DNA of 64,000 nucleotides from Scatophagus argus (taxonomy: Eukaryota; Chordata; Actinopteri; Scatophagidae): the NCBI RefSeq assembly GCF_020382885.2, contig NC_058508.1:3960055-4024054 (forward strand). The letters run 5' to 3'. Positions within the stretch are counted from its first letter, which is position 1. Each line of letters starts with the position of its first letter. Below, in pieces: positions 29,301 to 40,943 of the stretch. A program made the translations under genes and the position numbers. Under the pieces are notes generated by a model. It was not told the DNA's origin and did not search any database. It saw only the letters and a list, made by a program, of their open reading frames with translations.

Positions 29301-31528
29301 GAAAATGTTTGCTTGGAAAATCCTATCTGAATAGTCAAACTGCATTTTTATATTTCTCTGTTGCTGTCCTATTTTTATTTATTTTTATCTTATGGTGTCT
29401 TTGTGTCAGGCATTGTCTTCTTGCCAGACAGCTTATGCTACCTCATTGCCTCCAACATCTGCAGTCGCCTGTCACAAAAATACAGTAGAAGGTATGTTGA
29501 TGGATTTGAATACAGAGGCCAGAGATGAGCAGAAATATTGTATTTAGAGCCTCTGGAGTGAGTTTATTTCTTTTTTAATTCTAGATTTTTTTCATTTTTG
29601 TGAATATTCCTTAATTTATAGTATTTTCTTCATGGTTTTAGTATAAAACATACCAATAATGCCATATCCCATAAAGTGTTTATACTATTTTCTTAATCTC
29701 TTTCTACAGTTGGCTATGGGCTTGTATTGGAATGGCTGCGGCAGGAATCACCACCATTTCTGTGAGTACAATACAGGGTAAATATTTTGTAATTGCATTA
29801 AAATGCTTCCGTGGCATCTGCAAGGCCTATTAAATTAAATCTATTAAATCTATGCAGGACCTTGAATAAAGCACTGTGTAAATACTTTCTTATAATATAA
29901 TATAATACAGTAAGACAAGATAAAACTTTATTAGTCCCGCAGTGGGGAAATTCTCTTTTTTTTAAGATTAAGATAGTACAAGCAAGTGAATTTGTACTGT
30001 TTTCAATAGGGTGTAGAGGCAATCAGTCAGTTTTTTTTTATTTACATTTTAGATGGTGGTCCAACTTTTTGGAATTACACTTAAACATACATATACGTTT
30101 TCGTAAATATTTCAGATTTTTAAATAATAAATAACATAACTTACCCATTTTCCCTGTTTTGTACATTTAGTATGTTTACATCATTAGTACATTTTACTTC
30201 CATGGCACACATATACACAAAGATGTTTTCCTCTTGTTAGATAACCTCTGTCTGTAATTTGCAGGATGCAAAGCAAACGGTCTTCTACATGTTTGTACAT
30301 ATTTGAAATTTAGAAAAAATAGACACTCAAAGTAAAATCCAAAAAGAATGCTGAGTTTGTACACATTTGTCTCCCATCTTGTCATGGTTCAAGCTTTATT
30401 CATGATTCTCTGTCTTTCTTTATATTTCAGTTTGGATTTTCCAGCACCATCTACCATTACATTGTACTGAATGCATTTATTGGCTTTTCATCTGGTAAAT
30501 CATTCCTAATAATATTATTACTAATATTTGATGTTAAAGCAATGAATTACTTGTTGGCAATAAACAAGAAAGTAAACAAGTAAACAATAATAATTATGTT
30601 TCTATCAGGCACAGTGGACTCTTCAGTAATGCCTCTCATGGGTTACTTGGTAGACATGAGACATGTGCCGGTATACGGTACGGTTTATGCTATTGCCGAT
30701 GTCGCAGTTTGCATTGGATTCTGTGTAGGTGAGAATTTTTTTAGATTTTCTGCACCAAACGATAACACCAATTATGCTGCTAAGGTGTTTTTTATACAAC
30801 GAAGTGATGATTCTTGATGTTCATTCATGGCCAAAAATATTGGCACTCCTGCATTAGAATTATTATTAATAATAATAACAATTATTATTATTATAATGCA
30901 CGGCTTCTCCCAGAAAACTGTTGAAATTTCAAATACTTCAGTATTGTCGTGTTTATATCTTTTGTTTGCATTGGAACAACACAAAAAATCTGAGAAGTCA
31001 AAAGTCAAATCTGACCCATTTCGCACAAAACTCCAAAAATGGACTGGAGTAAATTATTGGCACCTTTTCAAAATCGTAAGAAATAATTGGATTTCAATCA
31101 TGTGATACTCCTTTAATTTGTAATTAAACACACCTGTAGCAATTAACAGGTGCTGACAATAAAGAAATCACACCTGCAACCAGTTAAAATGGAGAAAATA
31201 TTATATATCAAATATTTGTTTGTTTCTTTCTCTTTTGAGGTGTTGAATGTTGTTTGTTCTGTCCAAAGGTCCAGTGATTGCGGGTCCTGTAGTGGCATCA
31301 GTTGGCTTCCCCTGCCTCATGTCCATAATTGGAACAGTAAATTTAATCTACGCTCCCCTCTGTGTCTTCCTTTTTAGTCCATCTTGGCAAGGGGAACCTA
31401 TGGTGAGAGCTGGAAGGAAAATATACCTACAAAACACATTTGTGATACATACAACAGTCACATCTGCTTATCTGCAGAGAGAGGTACCTCTCTTTGGGAT
31501 GACCCCTCCTCCAGTAGAATGGAAGTGA
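20337..31528 (+). CDS. Vesicular monoamine transporter-like gene (SLC18A family, 14 exons)
   Basis: Exons: 20337-20397 (could start at 20296 or earlier), 20653-20941, 21031-21089, 21814-21897, 22210-22302, 23774-23863, 23956-23999, 24141-24201, 27834-27929, 29410-29491, 29710-29761, 30431-30494, 30609-30728, 31269 to 31402 or 31528. Every junction is GT-AG and in phase. It is an MFS proton/amine antiporter with the VMAT layout: TM1 ([13 protein letters not shown]), a long Ser/Thr-rich luminal loop with one NGT glycosylation site, [63 protein letters not shown] and [11 protein letters not shown]2 residues Asp33, Lys138, Arg189, Glu312, Tyr341, Asp399, Tyr422 and Asp426 are kept. Asn34 is His, Phe135 Leu, Asn305 Thr and Tyr433 Phe, and both cysteines of the luminal disulfide are missing. 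The N-terminus is unresolved: ATG 20337 sits inside TM1, so an upstream exon is likely. The C-terminus is also uncertain. Confidence 0.88.
22862..23146 (+). mobile_element. SINE copy in VMAT-like intron
   Basis: GGTTCGAATCCC B box, a GTCAGCTGGGATAGGC motif and an ATGGATGGATGG end. It has internal deletions relative to the copy at 34364. Confidence 0.65.
24474..24806 (+). mobile_element. SINE copy in VMAT-like intron 8
   Basis: TAGCACTGTTACCTCACAGC head, GGTTCAAATCCT B box (mutated), GACTGGCGACCAGTCCAGAG, then an ATGGATGGATGG tail. Same orientation as the gene. Confidence 0.7.
25413..25480 (+). repeat. (AAT)n plus TTTATATAGCAC repeat
   Basis: An (AAT)n run is followed by AACTTTATTTATATAGCACT, a common short fish dispersed repeat, within the large VMAT-like intron. 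Confidence 0.5.
25985..26460 (-). mobile_element. Antisense Rex1-like RT fragment
   Basis: One minus-strand frame reads [14 protein letters not shown], the reverse-transcriptase strand before the catalytic YADD box in Rex1-type elements, and then decays. Lies in the 3.6-kb VMAT-like intron (24202-27833). Confidence 0.55.
27020..27420 (-). mobile_element. Antisense non-LTR element fragment
   Basis: Antisense phrases of the kind found upstream of the RT core in fish LINEs (around TTGTCATGTCCAGCAGCCTT). It may be the 5' continuation of the fragment at 25985-26460, separated by unrelated sequence. Confidence 0.4.
28467..28492 (+). repeat. Poly-T tract
   Basis: Run of about 26 T in the VMAT-like intron 27930-29409. 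It could be the antisense poly-A of a retroposed sequence, but no source was recognised. Confidence 0.6.
29915..29965 (-). mobile_element. Short antisense LINE tail
   Basis: AAACTTTATTAGTCCCGCAG then TGGGGAAATTC, the same family of 3' end as at 19487. Confidence 0.5.
30823..31190 (+). mobile_element. Tc1-like transposon 5' fragment
   Basis: TGGCCAAAAATATTGGCACTCC and an inner TGGAGTAAATTATTGGCACC resemble the repeated inverted-repeat ends of a Tc1-like family. The following untranslated part ends before a transposase frame becomes readable. It sits in the last intron of the VMAT-like gene, very near exon 14. Confidence 0.5.
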
Positions 31529-32860
31529 ATAAAATTTCATTTGTGGCACTCATAGTAGTAAAGAAAAATAACAGCTTGAAAACTGTTCATAGTAAGGAAA
31601 GAATTTTTTTACATGACAAAATCAAAACTAAGGATATATATTTAAAATGAATGGAAAGTGAATTAGGAATAAAAAGTGGCAAAATCCAACATCCCTAATT
31701 GTTTCAATCCAGCCATTCAAATTTTTCTAACATCTATATTTTACTAATGGTTGTGTGTTGTAACAGCTCTGCTGTCCGCAAATACATGTGACAACTTGAG
31801 AATGTGTTCAGAGATCTCCACACACAAATTTTGAATATGCATTTGTAAATTTCATTTACAAATTTGATAACACACATGGATTGAGATGCAGTGATACAAC
31901 ACACTACTCACATTTTTAAAGCGCTGCTAGAATAATGGTCCCATACTATAAAAGTATACTATCTGAACTTGCTTCAGCCAAGTACTAGCCCAACCCCAGC
32001 TATTACAGTGTTGATGCATTTGCAGTCTGTCATTGTCTGTTTCATCTTGTGTTCCAGCCAATAACAAAATGAACCAAAGGAAGCTCAGCCTGCGAACTTG
32101 GAGTCACACTGTAAGTATACCTCAGTACAAGAATTTTTGGTGTTGCTTTGTATGGAAAACTACCATGAAAGTTCACTGTTTACAAGAAACACTAACTGAG
32201 GATGCTCACTGGTATTATATGGTAAAAACAAGCTTTCTTTCACTCTTGTTTCATCACTTTTTTTCAGTCACACCAGCTCCATGGCTCCAAGCATGGCAAT
32301 GTTTACCCAGAGTGCATGTCTTGCACAAGAGTGCAAATCATTGTTGGTTGAAGCATGTTGACTATTCAGGAAACATGACTTATGATTCAACATGTCTTAT
32401 CATTATCATTAGGACAACAGGCCACTTGTAGAGTAAACTGCAGCCTGTCAATTGGGGCACAGTGAATGGGGGATGGTGAACGTTATTTTTTCTTTTTTTA
32501 TGTATCAGTTAAACTGGTGTGTTTATATGCGTGTGTGCTAATTCTTTTTTCTTTTATAGAAGTAAGTGCTTTATCGTTGCTGTTCAATTTTCCAATTTGT
32601 TGCTTTGATGAAGATTTGTTTGTGCGTGTATATATTTGTCTCTGACTTTTAGTCTTGTGAATAACTTTTTTTCTTTAGATAATCTTTGTTCATGCAGTGT
32701 TGGGGTGGATGGAGTAAATAAGTAAATATAAAAGTATATATAAATATGAATTGTCCCAGGGGCATCTTTGCATAGCCTGCATCTGGGGTCCTGTCTGGTG
32801 TGGTAGACCCCAGCCTCTATTGATCTTGTACTGAGTGCCTGTTCTTGTGCTAGATAGATA
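31529..32860. other. Downstream region of the VMAT-like gene
   Basis: Holds exon-like borders at 32058 (TTCCAG acceptor) and 32109 (GTAAGT donor). If exon 14 of the transporter uses the GTGAGA donor at 31403 and joins at 32058, the frame reads PITK and stops at 32070-32072. No other gene is seen. Confidence 0.35.
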
Positions 32861-33480
32861 GATACTTAATTGATCCCGAGGGAAATCCCGAGGACAGCCT
32901 TCTGTGCTGTCCATCAATCCAACCTTCTCTAGCCATTGGTAGGATTTCTTGGTATCAGCCACTTCCTCTATCTGTCGGTGGTGCATGGCGTGCAAGGGCT
33001 TGTCATTCCATGATGGCTCATCCCCTTCTTCCTCATCATTGCCAGGTTTCTGCTGCCTAAGGTATTCACTTCCTGATGTATTCCTGGATCTTTGTTGTTT
33101 CATCTCGGACAATCGTTCACGCCACAACACGACACTTGCCAGTCCTCGGCTTCCCTCATTCCACTTAGTGTACAGTCTCAGGGTGCTGAATTTGGGGTGA
33201 AACCCTCCATGCATTGTGAGGAGCTTCCTTGTCTTGATATCAGTGGCCTCTATCTCCTCCTTTGACCAACTTATTCTGCCAGTGGGGTGGCTAATGATTG
33301 GACTGGCAGGGCATATGTGTTGATGGCCCAGACTTTGTTCTTACCATTCAGCTGACTTCCTTGCGGCCTCCTCATGGTTTCCATTTGCCTGTGGGATCTC
33401 AAGGTATTTGTTACTGTTCTGAACATCTGTCATGTTGCCTTCTGGTAGTTTAATCCCCTCCATTCTGATCATCACCCCTC
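32690..33480 (-). mobile_element. R4/Dong-like LINE fragment
   Basis: The minus frame from 33214 reads through EVADTKKSYQWLEKVGLMDSTEG, matching the C-terminal region of a fish non-LTR family that I recall as R4/Dong-like (KKSYQWLEKAGLKDSTEAL type). It is interrupted at about 32853-32892 by a short LINE-tail insertion (TTAATTGATCCCGAGGGAAA), after which STRTG and HQTGPQMQAM continue the homology. No catalytic domain remains. Confidence 0.6.
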
Positions 33481-34204
33481 ACTTGTTCACTGTTGGCATA
33501 CAGTTGCTTGTTGTACAAGTTGCTTCAAATTAAAAGTTACCCAACACTGCAGATGAGACAGAAGAAACATTCAGAGCTGACACTTTTATCCTTTGCAAAA
33601 GGATCAAGGCCATTGTGTGACCACTGGAGGGAGCTGGCTCATGAAAAAACTGAGTGAAACCAAACTTATTGAAAAGGCTTTACTTAAAGGGTCTGTGGCC
33701 TTATTCTGGCAAATACTGAAGTCAACAATGACCTTATCAGAATGAGTGAGAAGACCTGAGATAAAATATCCTAACTCTTCAAGAAAGTGGAGTAAGGATC
33801 TGGTGGATTTATTTATTTACTTATTTTTTGCTGGATACCCCGTACTCAGTAGGTTAATCAGTGGGACTCATGATAGAATGTGTATTAAGAGGAAAAAGAT
33901 GCCTTTCGTTGGTAGTATGATGTTTTGTTACCCTATACAAGTGATGAAGATGAAATACAGTAGTAAGTACCTTAGGCACGTTGCCTTGCAAGACATTATC
34001 AGGGTGCTTTCTGGAACAGTTCACTACTGTCCAAGGTAGAGATGATAAGGTAGAAATGATTGGTTATTTGTCTATCCATATATTATTATTTTTATAAACA
34101 CATTTTACAATTCACCATAGTCAAAATAATGTTTACATTGCAACCCCAGGAAAAACAATGACTTAATTTAAAGTTGATGTCATTTATTTTAAGCATTCTG
34201 AATA
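33481..34204. other. Intergenic, nothing recognised
   Basis: AT-rich sequence with no convincing exon or repeat family. Confidence 0.3.
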
Positions 34205-34920
34205 CATTATAAGAACAAAAGTATTGAGGCACACCTCTTTATTACTGAATTCAGCTTTGGTATGAGGTTGTTTTTCAGTAATGGGCTGGGCCCCTTACTT
34301 CCTATAAAGGAGAATCTTAATTCTTCAGCATACTAAGACATTTTGGACAATGATATGCTTCCACCGGGTGGCACGGTGGTGCAGTGGTTAGCACTGTCAC
34401 TGTCGCCTCATAGCAAGAGAGTTCCAGGTTCGAATCCAGGTCTGGGCCCTTCTGTGTGGAGTTTGCCTGTTCTCCCTGTGCCTGCGTGGGTTTACTCCGG
34501 GTACTCCGGCTTCCTCCCACAATACCAAAAACATGCACATTAGGTTAATTGGCTACTCTAAATTGCCCCTAGGTGTGAGTGTGAGAGTGTGTGGTTGTCT
34601 GTCTTTGTGTGTTGGCCCTGACTGGCGACCAGTCCAGGGTGTACCCCGCCTCTCGCCCGTAGTCAGCCGGGGTGGGCTCCAGCTCCCCCGTGACCCTGAC
34701 AGATAAATGGTATAGAAAGTGGATGGATGGATATGCTTCCAGCCTTGTAGCAACAGCTTGAGGAAGGCCTTTTTCTATTCCAGCATGACTGTGTCCCAGT
34801 GAACAAAGCAACATCCATAACGACATGGTTGGATGAGTCTGGTGAAGAAGAACACCAGATATCTGATATCCCGTTAAAGGCTACAGTTGCTGGCGTTCTC
34901 AAAGTTGACAAAGACTTCTG
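34205..34920 (+). mobile_element. Tc1-like fragment split by a SINE
   Basis: 34205-34363 and 34742-34920 are the two parts of one Tc1-like transposase region (TAAGAACAAAAGTATTGAGG end; then LFQHD-type phrases on the plus strand, TTTTCTATTCCAGCATGACT). The SINE at 34364-34729 separates them, bounded by a duplicated GATATGCTTCCA. Related to the copies near 12.1, 56.0 and 57.6 kb. Confidence 0.75.
34364..34729 (+). mobile_element. Near full-length tRNA-headed SINE
   Basis: Best preserved copy in the window: GGTGGCACGGTGGTGCAGTG head, GGTTCGAATCCA B box, a conserved TTAATTGGCTACTCTAAATT body, GACCAGTCCAGGGTGTACCC, and a short GGATGGATG tail. Flanked by a 12-bp target duplication GATATGCTTCCA at 34352-34363 and 34730-34741. 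The (GGAT)n tail suggests mobilisation by an RTE-type LINE (inference). Confidence 0.8.
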
Positions 34921-34989
34921 AACCTCTTTGAAGGTATAGAAAGATTCAGCCTTGATGAAGACTTCTTTGCATTGGTGAAACTATTATAC

Positions 34990-35400
34990 ACTGCAGGAGT
35001 ATTAGTACAAACAAATAACATGCAAGTCACACTGCCTGTCAGCCCTGCGATTTAACAATAGAACCCTAAAGCTTTTGTTTACACATGGAAGACACCACAC
35101 ACAAGTTTTCACTTTATGCTGATGATATACTATTTTATATCTCACATCCTGCTACATCACTTTCTGCCCTACTTCATATCTAAGAGCAATTCGGTAAATA
35201 TTCTTCAAGTAAACTTATCTACTAAAAGAGTGAACTGTGAATTCACTGCTGTCAATTCACTGGCAGGACAGGTTGCATGCTCCCAATCACAAAGATTGTT
35301 AATTCCCATACTATGCTTGCAGCTCCTTATACTCAACACTCAACAACCACCTTTTCAAACCTTTTCAAACAAAGTACATATTCAGTAATTGGTTCAGTAA
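34990..35400 (+). mobile_element. L1-type RT fragment
   Basis: The plus frame around 35107-35150 reads FSLYADDILFYIS, the catalytic YADD block of L1-clade reverse transcriptase, after a degraded upstream part near 35035. Downstream homology becomes weak. Heavily frameshifted. Confidence 0.65.
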
Positions 35401-35871
35401 TGGCAGAGTGACTATGAATAATTTGTACAAAAACTTTTCCTTATCTTTTACTGAGCTTTCATAAAAATTATCTTAAGGTCATTAATGCCTGCAACCGGTG
35501 AAAATAACTCCTTGCTGAACAGTTACATATTCTTGTCTTGTCTTGTCTCCATCTTTGGTGCTTGATCTGACACCAGCCTCTCTGTTGGTATACAATGAGC
35601 CCTGGCCTTCATGCTTTTACTGGCCCAAGTTATGATTTTACTGAAAGGGAAGCACACTTCCTTCCCATGCACAAGCTTTATGGAGGTTCTGTTATCTGTT
35701 CAAGTTTCTGCAGTATTAAACCTGAGGAACTTAGATTCTCTTTAAAATAAATCATTTGAATAAACCATGACATTTTGATCTTTTTGGAATCTAAAGACCA
35801 ATTCAACATTTCACCAGACACTAAAGAAGGTTCATTCCAACTAATACATATATAGAAGCATTCCCAAATAA

Positions 35872-38800
35872 TTAAAAGACAATGTTGTAGTTGTGAGTCA
35901 GGTTTAAGGTGTGCCACGTCTCAGCTGTCACAACAGGGTAAATGTGTGCTCTTTCAAATCCATTGAAGTCAGAGCATACACTAACAGAGTAAGCACCCAT
36001 ATTGTCGAAGAGAAGCCAGTCCCCCACTTGCAGCTCAGGAATCCAGTAGTTGTCAGTTACTTTGTCAATAATGTCACAGGTTGGACCCCACATGATAGAC
36101 CGGTATCTCTGTTCACTGCTCTCTACAGCCTGTGTAAAGTACAAACATTGAAATATAAAATATACATCACACTATATCATTTTCCCATTCTTGTAAGGCA
36201 GCAAGGTTGATATTTACCCTGTGAGGGTATGGTTCAATTTCAGCGTGGGCAGGATCCTTGATAGGACCACTCAAGGAGCCATACACTCCATCATTAAGAT
36301 AGTACATCATCATTGTATCACCATCCTCACCATCTGGAAAAAATTACATGCAAAACAACGAAAGTTACTTCAAAGTAAAATGACATCTACGTCATATCAA
36401 ATATGAAAATGTTTTTAAAACAGATGTCGGAAATAAAAGAGCATTATAATAAAAATAATCTATGGACTCCACCACATACACAAGGGTCTCTGGCTCTCTG
36501 CTCATTGGTAGTAATTATGACACTGCAGCTCAGGAGTGTGATTAGTTTATGTTTAGTTATTACCCACCTCTGACAACCAGATATTGTACACTTATGATAA
36601 CTTGTTTATGGATGATGCTGGAGAGAAAACATTCACGTGGCTTCAAAAAACATACAGTATCTATACATTACCGCTATGTTCATCCTTATCTTTCTTGACA
36701 ACTTTTTTGGCAATGACATTCGCCGCCAGTGTGAACGCGGATTCCACGTAGTATCGGCCTGGTTCTGCAATAACCTGCACCCCACTGTCAGGCGGGAAAT
36801 GTTCATCGAGTGCTCCATTAATGACTTCTGCAAACTGGGAGGGCAAAATACAATAAGTTAGAATACGTCAAATATATTACACCTTTGCACCTATTTCTAT
36901 GAAGCATGATTACGAAGTAATCATAGAGCCCGTGTTAAAAATAAATCACAACAGCTTATATACCAACAATGTATAAAATATTACCATGCTTGCCTGCAAT
37001 ATGGGAACATCTAAGTAAAGCTAAATGATGAAAAGGATCTGGGCACATTAAAAAATGTCTTCACATATTTATATCGGGCAATGGTTGTTCTGTAAATTCA
37101 GCTGACTTGTTTGTTTAAAGACTCTTTAATAACTTTAATGGTCCTTGAGGGAAAACAGGACACTTTGTAATTATTTGTATCCTTAGAAAGCAGAGGTGCA
37201 TCACAACAATAAAGTTTATTTTATTTATTATACCTCTTCAAATTTCACTTGAAAGTTGTCTCTCCCAGTGAACCCTCCACCAATGTCCAAAAGACTCATC
37301 TGGAAGCCCAGCAAATTCTGGAAAAAAAAAACCCAAAAACAAATCAGTGCCATTTCTTTAAAAAGGGTTCATAAGCAGGGACCTACAGAGTGTACCATGT
37401 AGACGTGTTTGTAACAAGAGCCCCACAGGACTCCCATGGGATATGTCAATCCTGCTGGTCTTACTTAAAAGGAGACAGCTGGACAGTTGTAAATTGATTG
37501 TAAGGGAAGTGAGAACGCCGAAGAATAAAACACGAAAGCCTATTCTGACGCTAATGCCAACAAGTAGTAAATGTGGAAACAAACTATTAACGTGCTTAGT
37601 TTTGTTAACAGCCATAACAACCAAGACTGAAAAACTAGAATTGACAAGCACAGTCATACACATCAGTTGCCGGGTTCAAGCTACAAGCTACAAGCAGAAA
37701 CAGGCTGACTGACTTTGAAGATTCTATCATACATCATCATTACATCATCATACCTTGGAAAAGACTTGCTAACTATGACAGGAGTTTTCAATAATTAGAG
37801 AACACTGCAAACACATCACATCACAGCAGTTAAATATTATCATCTACCATAAGTTGGAACCCTATTACAATGGTCTTTTCGAAATAAATGAAATCGTCAA
37901 CCCTACAGCAGTCACTTCTGGACAGCAGGACTTGTCCTCCTTCTTTGAAAATCCATACTACCTTACAAGTGTCTCTGCTCAAACATGTCTCTTCCAGCCC
38001 CAGCTACTGTATCTGAGGCCACTTTTGGGTTAATTTAAAAAATAAACCTTAACAACTAAGGCTGTAATCCCATTTGTCTGGTCCACTGCTGTGCCTAATC
38101 TTCCTGGCCATGTCACCATACTAATAATGCATGAAGAATCAATTCTGTTATGGTATCAGGGCATTTAGCTACATACTAATGGCAGCCTTTGGCTCACTTC
38201 AATTCAGCAAATCTGTCCCCGAATTCATTGTGTCAAGATTGTTAAATCCACATAACTAATACTGATTGAAAAGGTGCTTGTGCTGTGGACATATGATGCA
38301 TTGGATTTCAAAATAGAGTAAGATAGAAAAAATATCACGGGGTGAAAAGAAAAGCGAGGCCAGGGAAAACAACAGATAGTATCCAAAGTTTGGGATCATT
38401 TCAAGATGTACCATCATAGCATGACCTCACTATTTACACCATCTTAACAGAAATCAAGCAGTCTACTTCAAATCAATGAGCAATTGCTCATTTCAAGACA
38501 CCTGCCGTATTTTCTGTGTGTACTGAATATTTAATTAAATATCATAGGACCAGCATTCATCTTAGAACTCAGGTCCAAAGGAGTGATGTTTCTTATTATT
38601 CTGCAAATATGCAAACCACACTCATGATTGTCACTGGAAACACATCAAAATACAAAAAAATATTTTTAAAAAAGTCATTTAAAATTTATCAAAAGAAATA
38701 TTGAATGTCTGTGTTTTATTGTTCAGTGGAATTTTTCAGGGCAGTTATTTTTTGTCATTGCCAGTAAAATTTTTCAAATACTCCACAGTCACTTTTCTGG

Positions 38801-40296
38801 CCCCATGCAAAAGCACAATCTGATCTGATGCCCTCTGCAGCTTCACTGCAGCAGTGACGGCAAGTCGTTCTCTTTTGGCTTCCCCGCTCACATTTAAGCT
38901 AATGACGCTTCTTGAGATCGAGGATTTGCATCACAACTGTAAATCATCCCGAGAAACTTTATCAATGGCTACACATTCAAACATGTCAATGTACCATATT
39001 ATTGTAAAGCTCTAGTGCTATGTCAGTACTTACCGCTTTGTCAAAGACATGTCGGGCATCTGCTATGGCCTGCTTGAATGCCAAACTTCCGATGCACCCA
39101 CTGCCTACATGAAAGCTGACCCCAATGACTTCTAAGCCCAGCTCTCCAGCACGTTCCAGTAGCTTATCAACTGTCTCCAGTCTGGCTCCAAACTTTGAAC
39201 TGAGTCTTACTATGGATTTTGAATCATCCACTGCAATGCGGAGCACCAGTCTAAAACGTGATTCAAAAGACTTAAATGAATCAACACCCAAAGAACGATT
39301 TACACCAAACATAGAAACAAAATGATCAGCAGTGCTTCACTTACTTGGCTTTGGCGTGACAACGAGAAATTTTTAGGAGTTCATCCTCGCTGTCAAAAGT
39401 CATCATATTTACTCCGTGAGTGCAGGCATATTTGATGTGTGACAGCGGTTTGGTTGTATGTGCGTAAATGATTTTATCAGGTGTCACTCCGAGGGACAGG
39501 GCCAGCTGAATCTCACTCTGTGGGACCAGAACGTGTTTCCAATGAGCAAACTAGGAAAGAATATGACAAGGAAACCAAATTTCTCCATAACAACTCTTGT
39601 TAAGAAAAAAAATACTTCACAGTACCTTGCTAGAACAGTCAAAGCCTGTTCCCAGAGCACTCAGCATCCTCAAAACTGCTGGTATGTTGTTGCATTTGAC
39701 TGCATAGAAAGGCTTGACTCGAGGTAAGTTATTGATCCACCTGAGGTGCCTCTGAAGCAGACTATCGAGGTTTGCCACATAGAATGGCTCTTCACTGTCC
39801 TAAATGAAAAAAATGTCAAGAATCTCAACCATTTCACAATGCTTTCACACAATGCTACATTTATAGTTAACTTAAGTGTCATGATGTCTCTGATACTCAC
39901 CTTTGAGCCAAGCTCTTTTATTTTGTTGTCTATGAAATCACTGATTGTCCTTCCATTGTTTAAAATGTCAATGTCACAATTCTTAGGGGACAAACCATGC
40001 ATGACTGATCCATCAGTTACTGGTGCTACAAGGGATGACAAAGAGTAAAAGACAAAAGCATAAAGAAGCACTGTCTGTTCCCACTTATGGACACAAAACA
40101 AATACTATAAATGTCAGGCTGTGTCATTTGTTGGTCTTGTTTATACCCATTTGTATAAATTATGCCATGACAATAGTAATCAAAGGACATAAATTAGTGA
40201 CAGCAATCAGTCAGATTTGCCTCGCTTATTACATCCTATTAAACAATGCTGAGAAGTTTTCTTCTTTGCCTTACCGCAGCCCACATGCTCCTCCAT
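35872..40296 (-). CDS. Ornithine-decarboxylase-like gene, copy 2 (9 exons, 443 aa)
   Basis: Exons in gene order: 40296-40275, 40025-39901, 39799-39626, 39517-39345, 39250-39034, 37317-37234, 36834-36672, 36333-36218, 36129-35872. All are GT-AG and in phase; total 1332 nt. Same architecture as copy 1, with [21 protein letters not shown], Asp332, TCD and DNMGAY all present. Differences from copy 1: a different N-terminus (MEEHVGC against MDLHTSH), [14 protein letters not shown] against [22 protein letters not shown], two more residues in exon 7 (PPDSGVQ), Tyr331 replaced by Lys (GPIKDPAH), and an eight-residue C-terminal extension (THNYNIVF). It also lacks the ODC PEST tail. Exons 2-5 and their introns are almost the same as in copy 1; the rest has diverged more. 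Probably a recent tandem duplicate that has begun to differ in substrate or expression. Confidence 0.9.
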
Positions 40297-40820
40297 ATTT
40301 GGCATCTCTGAAAATCTAAAATGCTTTCAAATAAGCATAAGCTTTAACAGAGAATTCCTGTTAAAACAGAACCGGCAATAAGTTTGACACTAAGTGCTCA
40401 CACACATCCAACTAACAATCAGCACAAGATGCAAATGTTGTTAGTTCAGTTTATGCTTTTCCCCACCCACAGTTAAAAAAAAAAAACAATGATAAAATAA
40501 TTTGCAAGTCAGTAAACCCATTTACCTTAAACAAACAATTTGTAGCCACATAAGGAGTTCTCTACACTCATTATACTAAGACAAACAGATCACAAGCCAG
40601 AGGGGGGAAAACTGCAGCTTATTCTGTAATGGTTCTCCATCAAGCAGAAGCAGGGCTTTTCCAAAATTGTAGCCAGAGTGGATACATTTTAGGAGGCTCG
40701 TTTGGTATTTTAGTGGTTATGACAAAGTAATGATGTAAGACTAACTAGTCAGTGTGCGGCAGTTTAATGTAATTAAATAGAATTTTTGAAATGTCAAAAA
40801 TGCAATGCTAATAAATCCAA
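40297..40820. other. Upstream region of ODC-like copy 2
   Basis: No gene seen. It holds the likely promoter of ODC-like copy 2 on the minus strand, but no specific element was recognised. Confidence 0.35.
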
Positions 40821-40910
40821 CAGGCACGTGCAGATAAGGGGGGCTACAGGGGCTCAGGCACCTGCCCTTTTCCTGATGGACATTCAAAGTGCCCTTTTGA
40901 CAGGGCTGGT

Positions 40911-40943
<33 letters not shown>

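Noticed and set aside
20337..31528. SLC18B1 (polyamine transporter) or VAChT identity
   Set aside because: Motifs such as [25 protein letters not shown] and [10 protein letters not shown] follow VMAT1/VMAT2 much more closely than SLC18B1 or VAChT.
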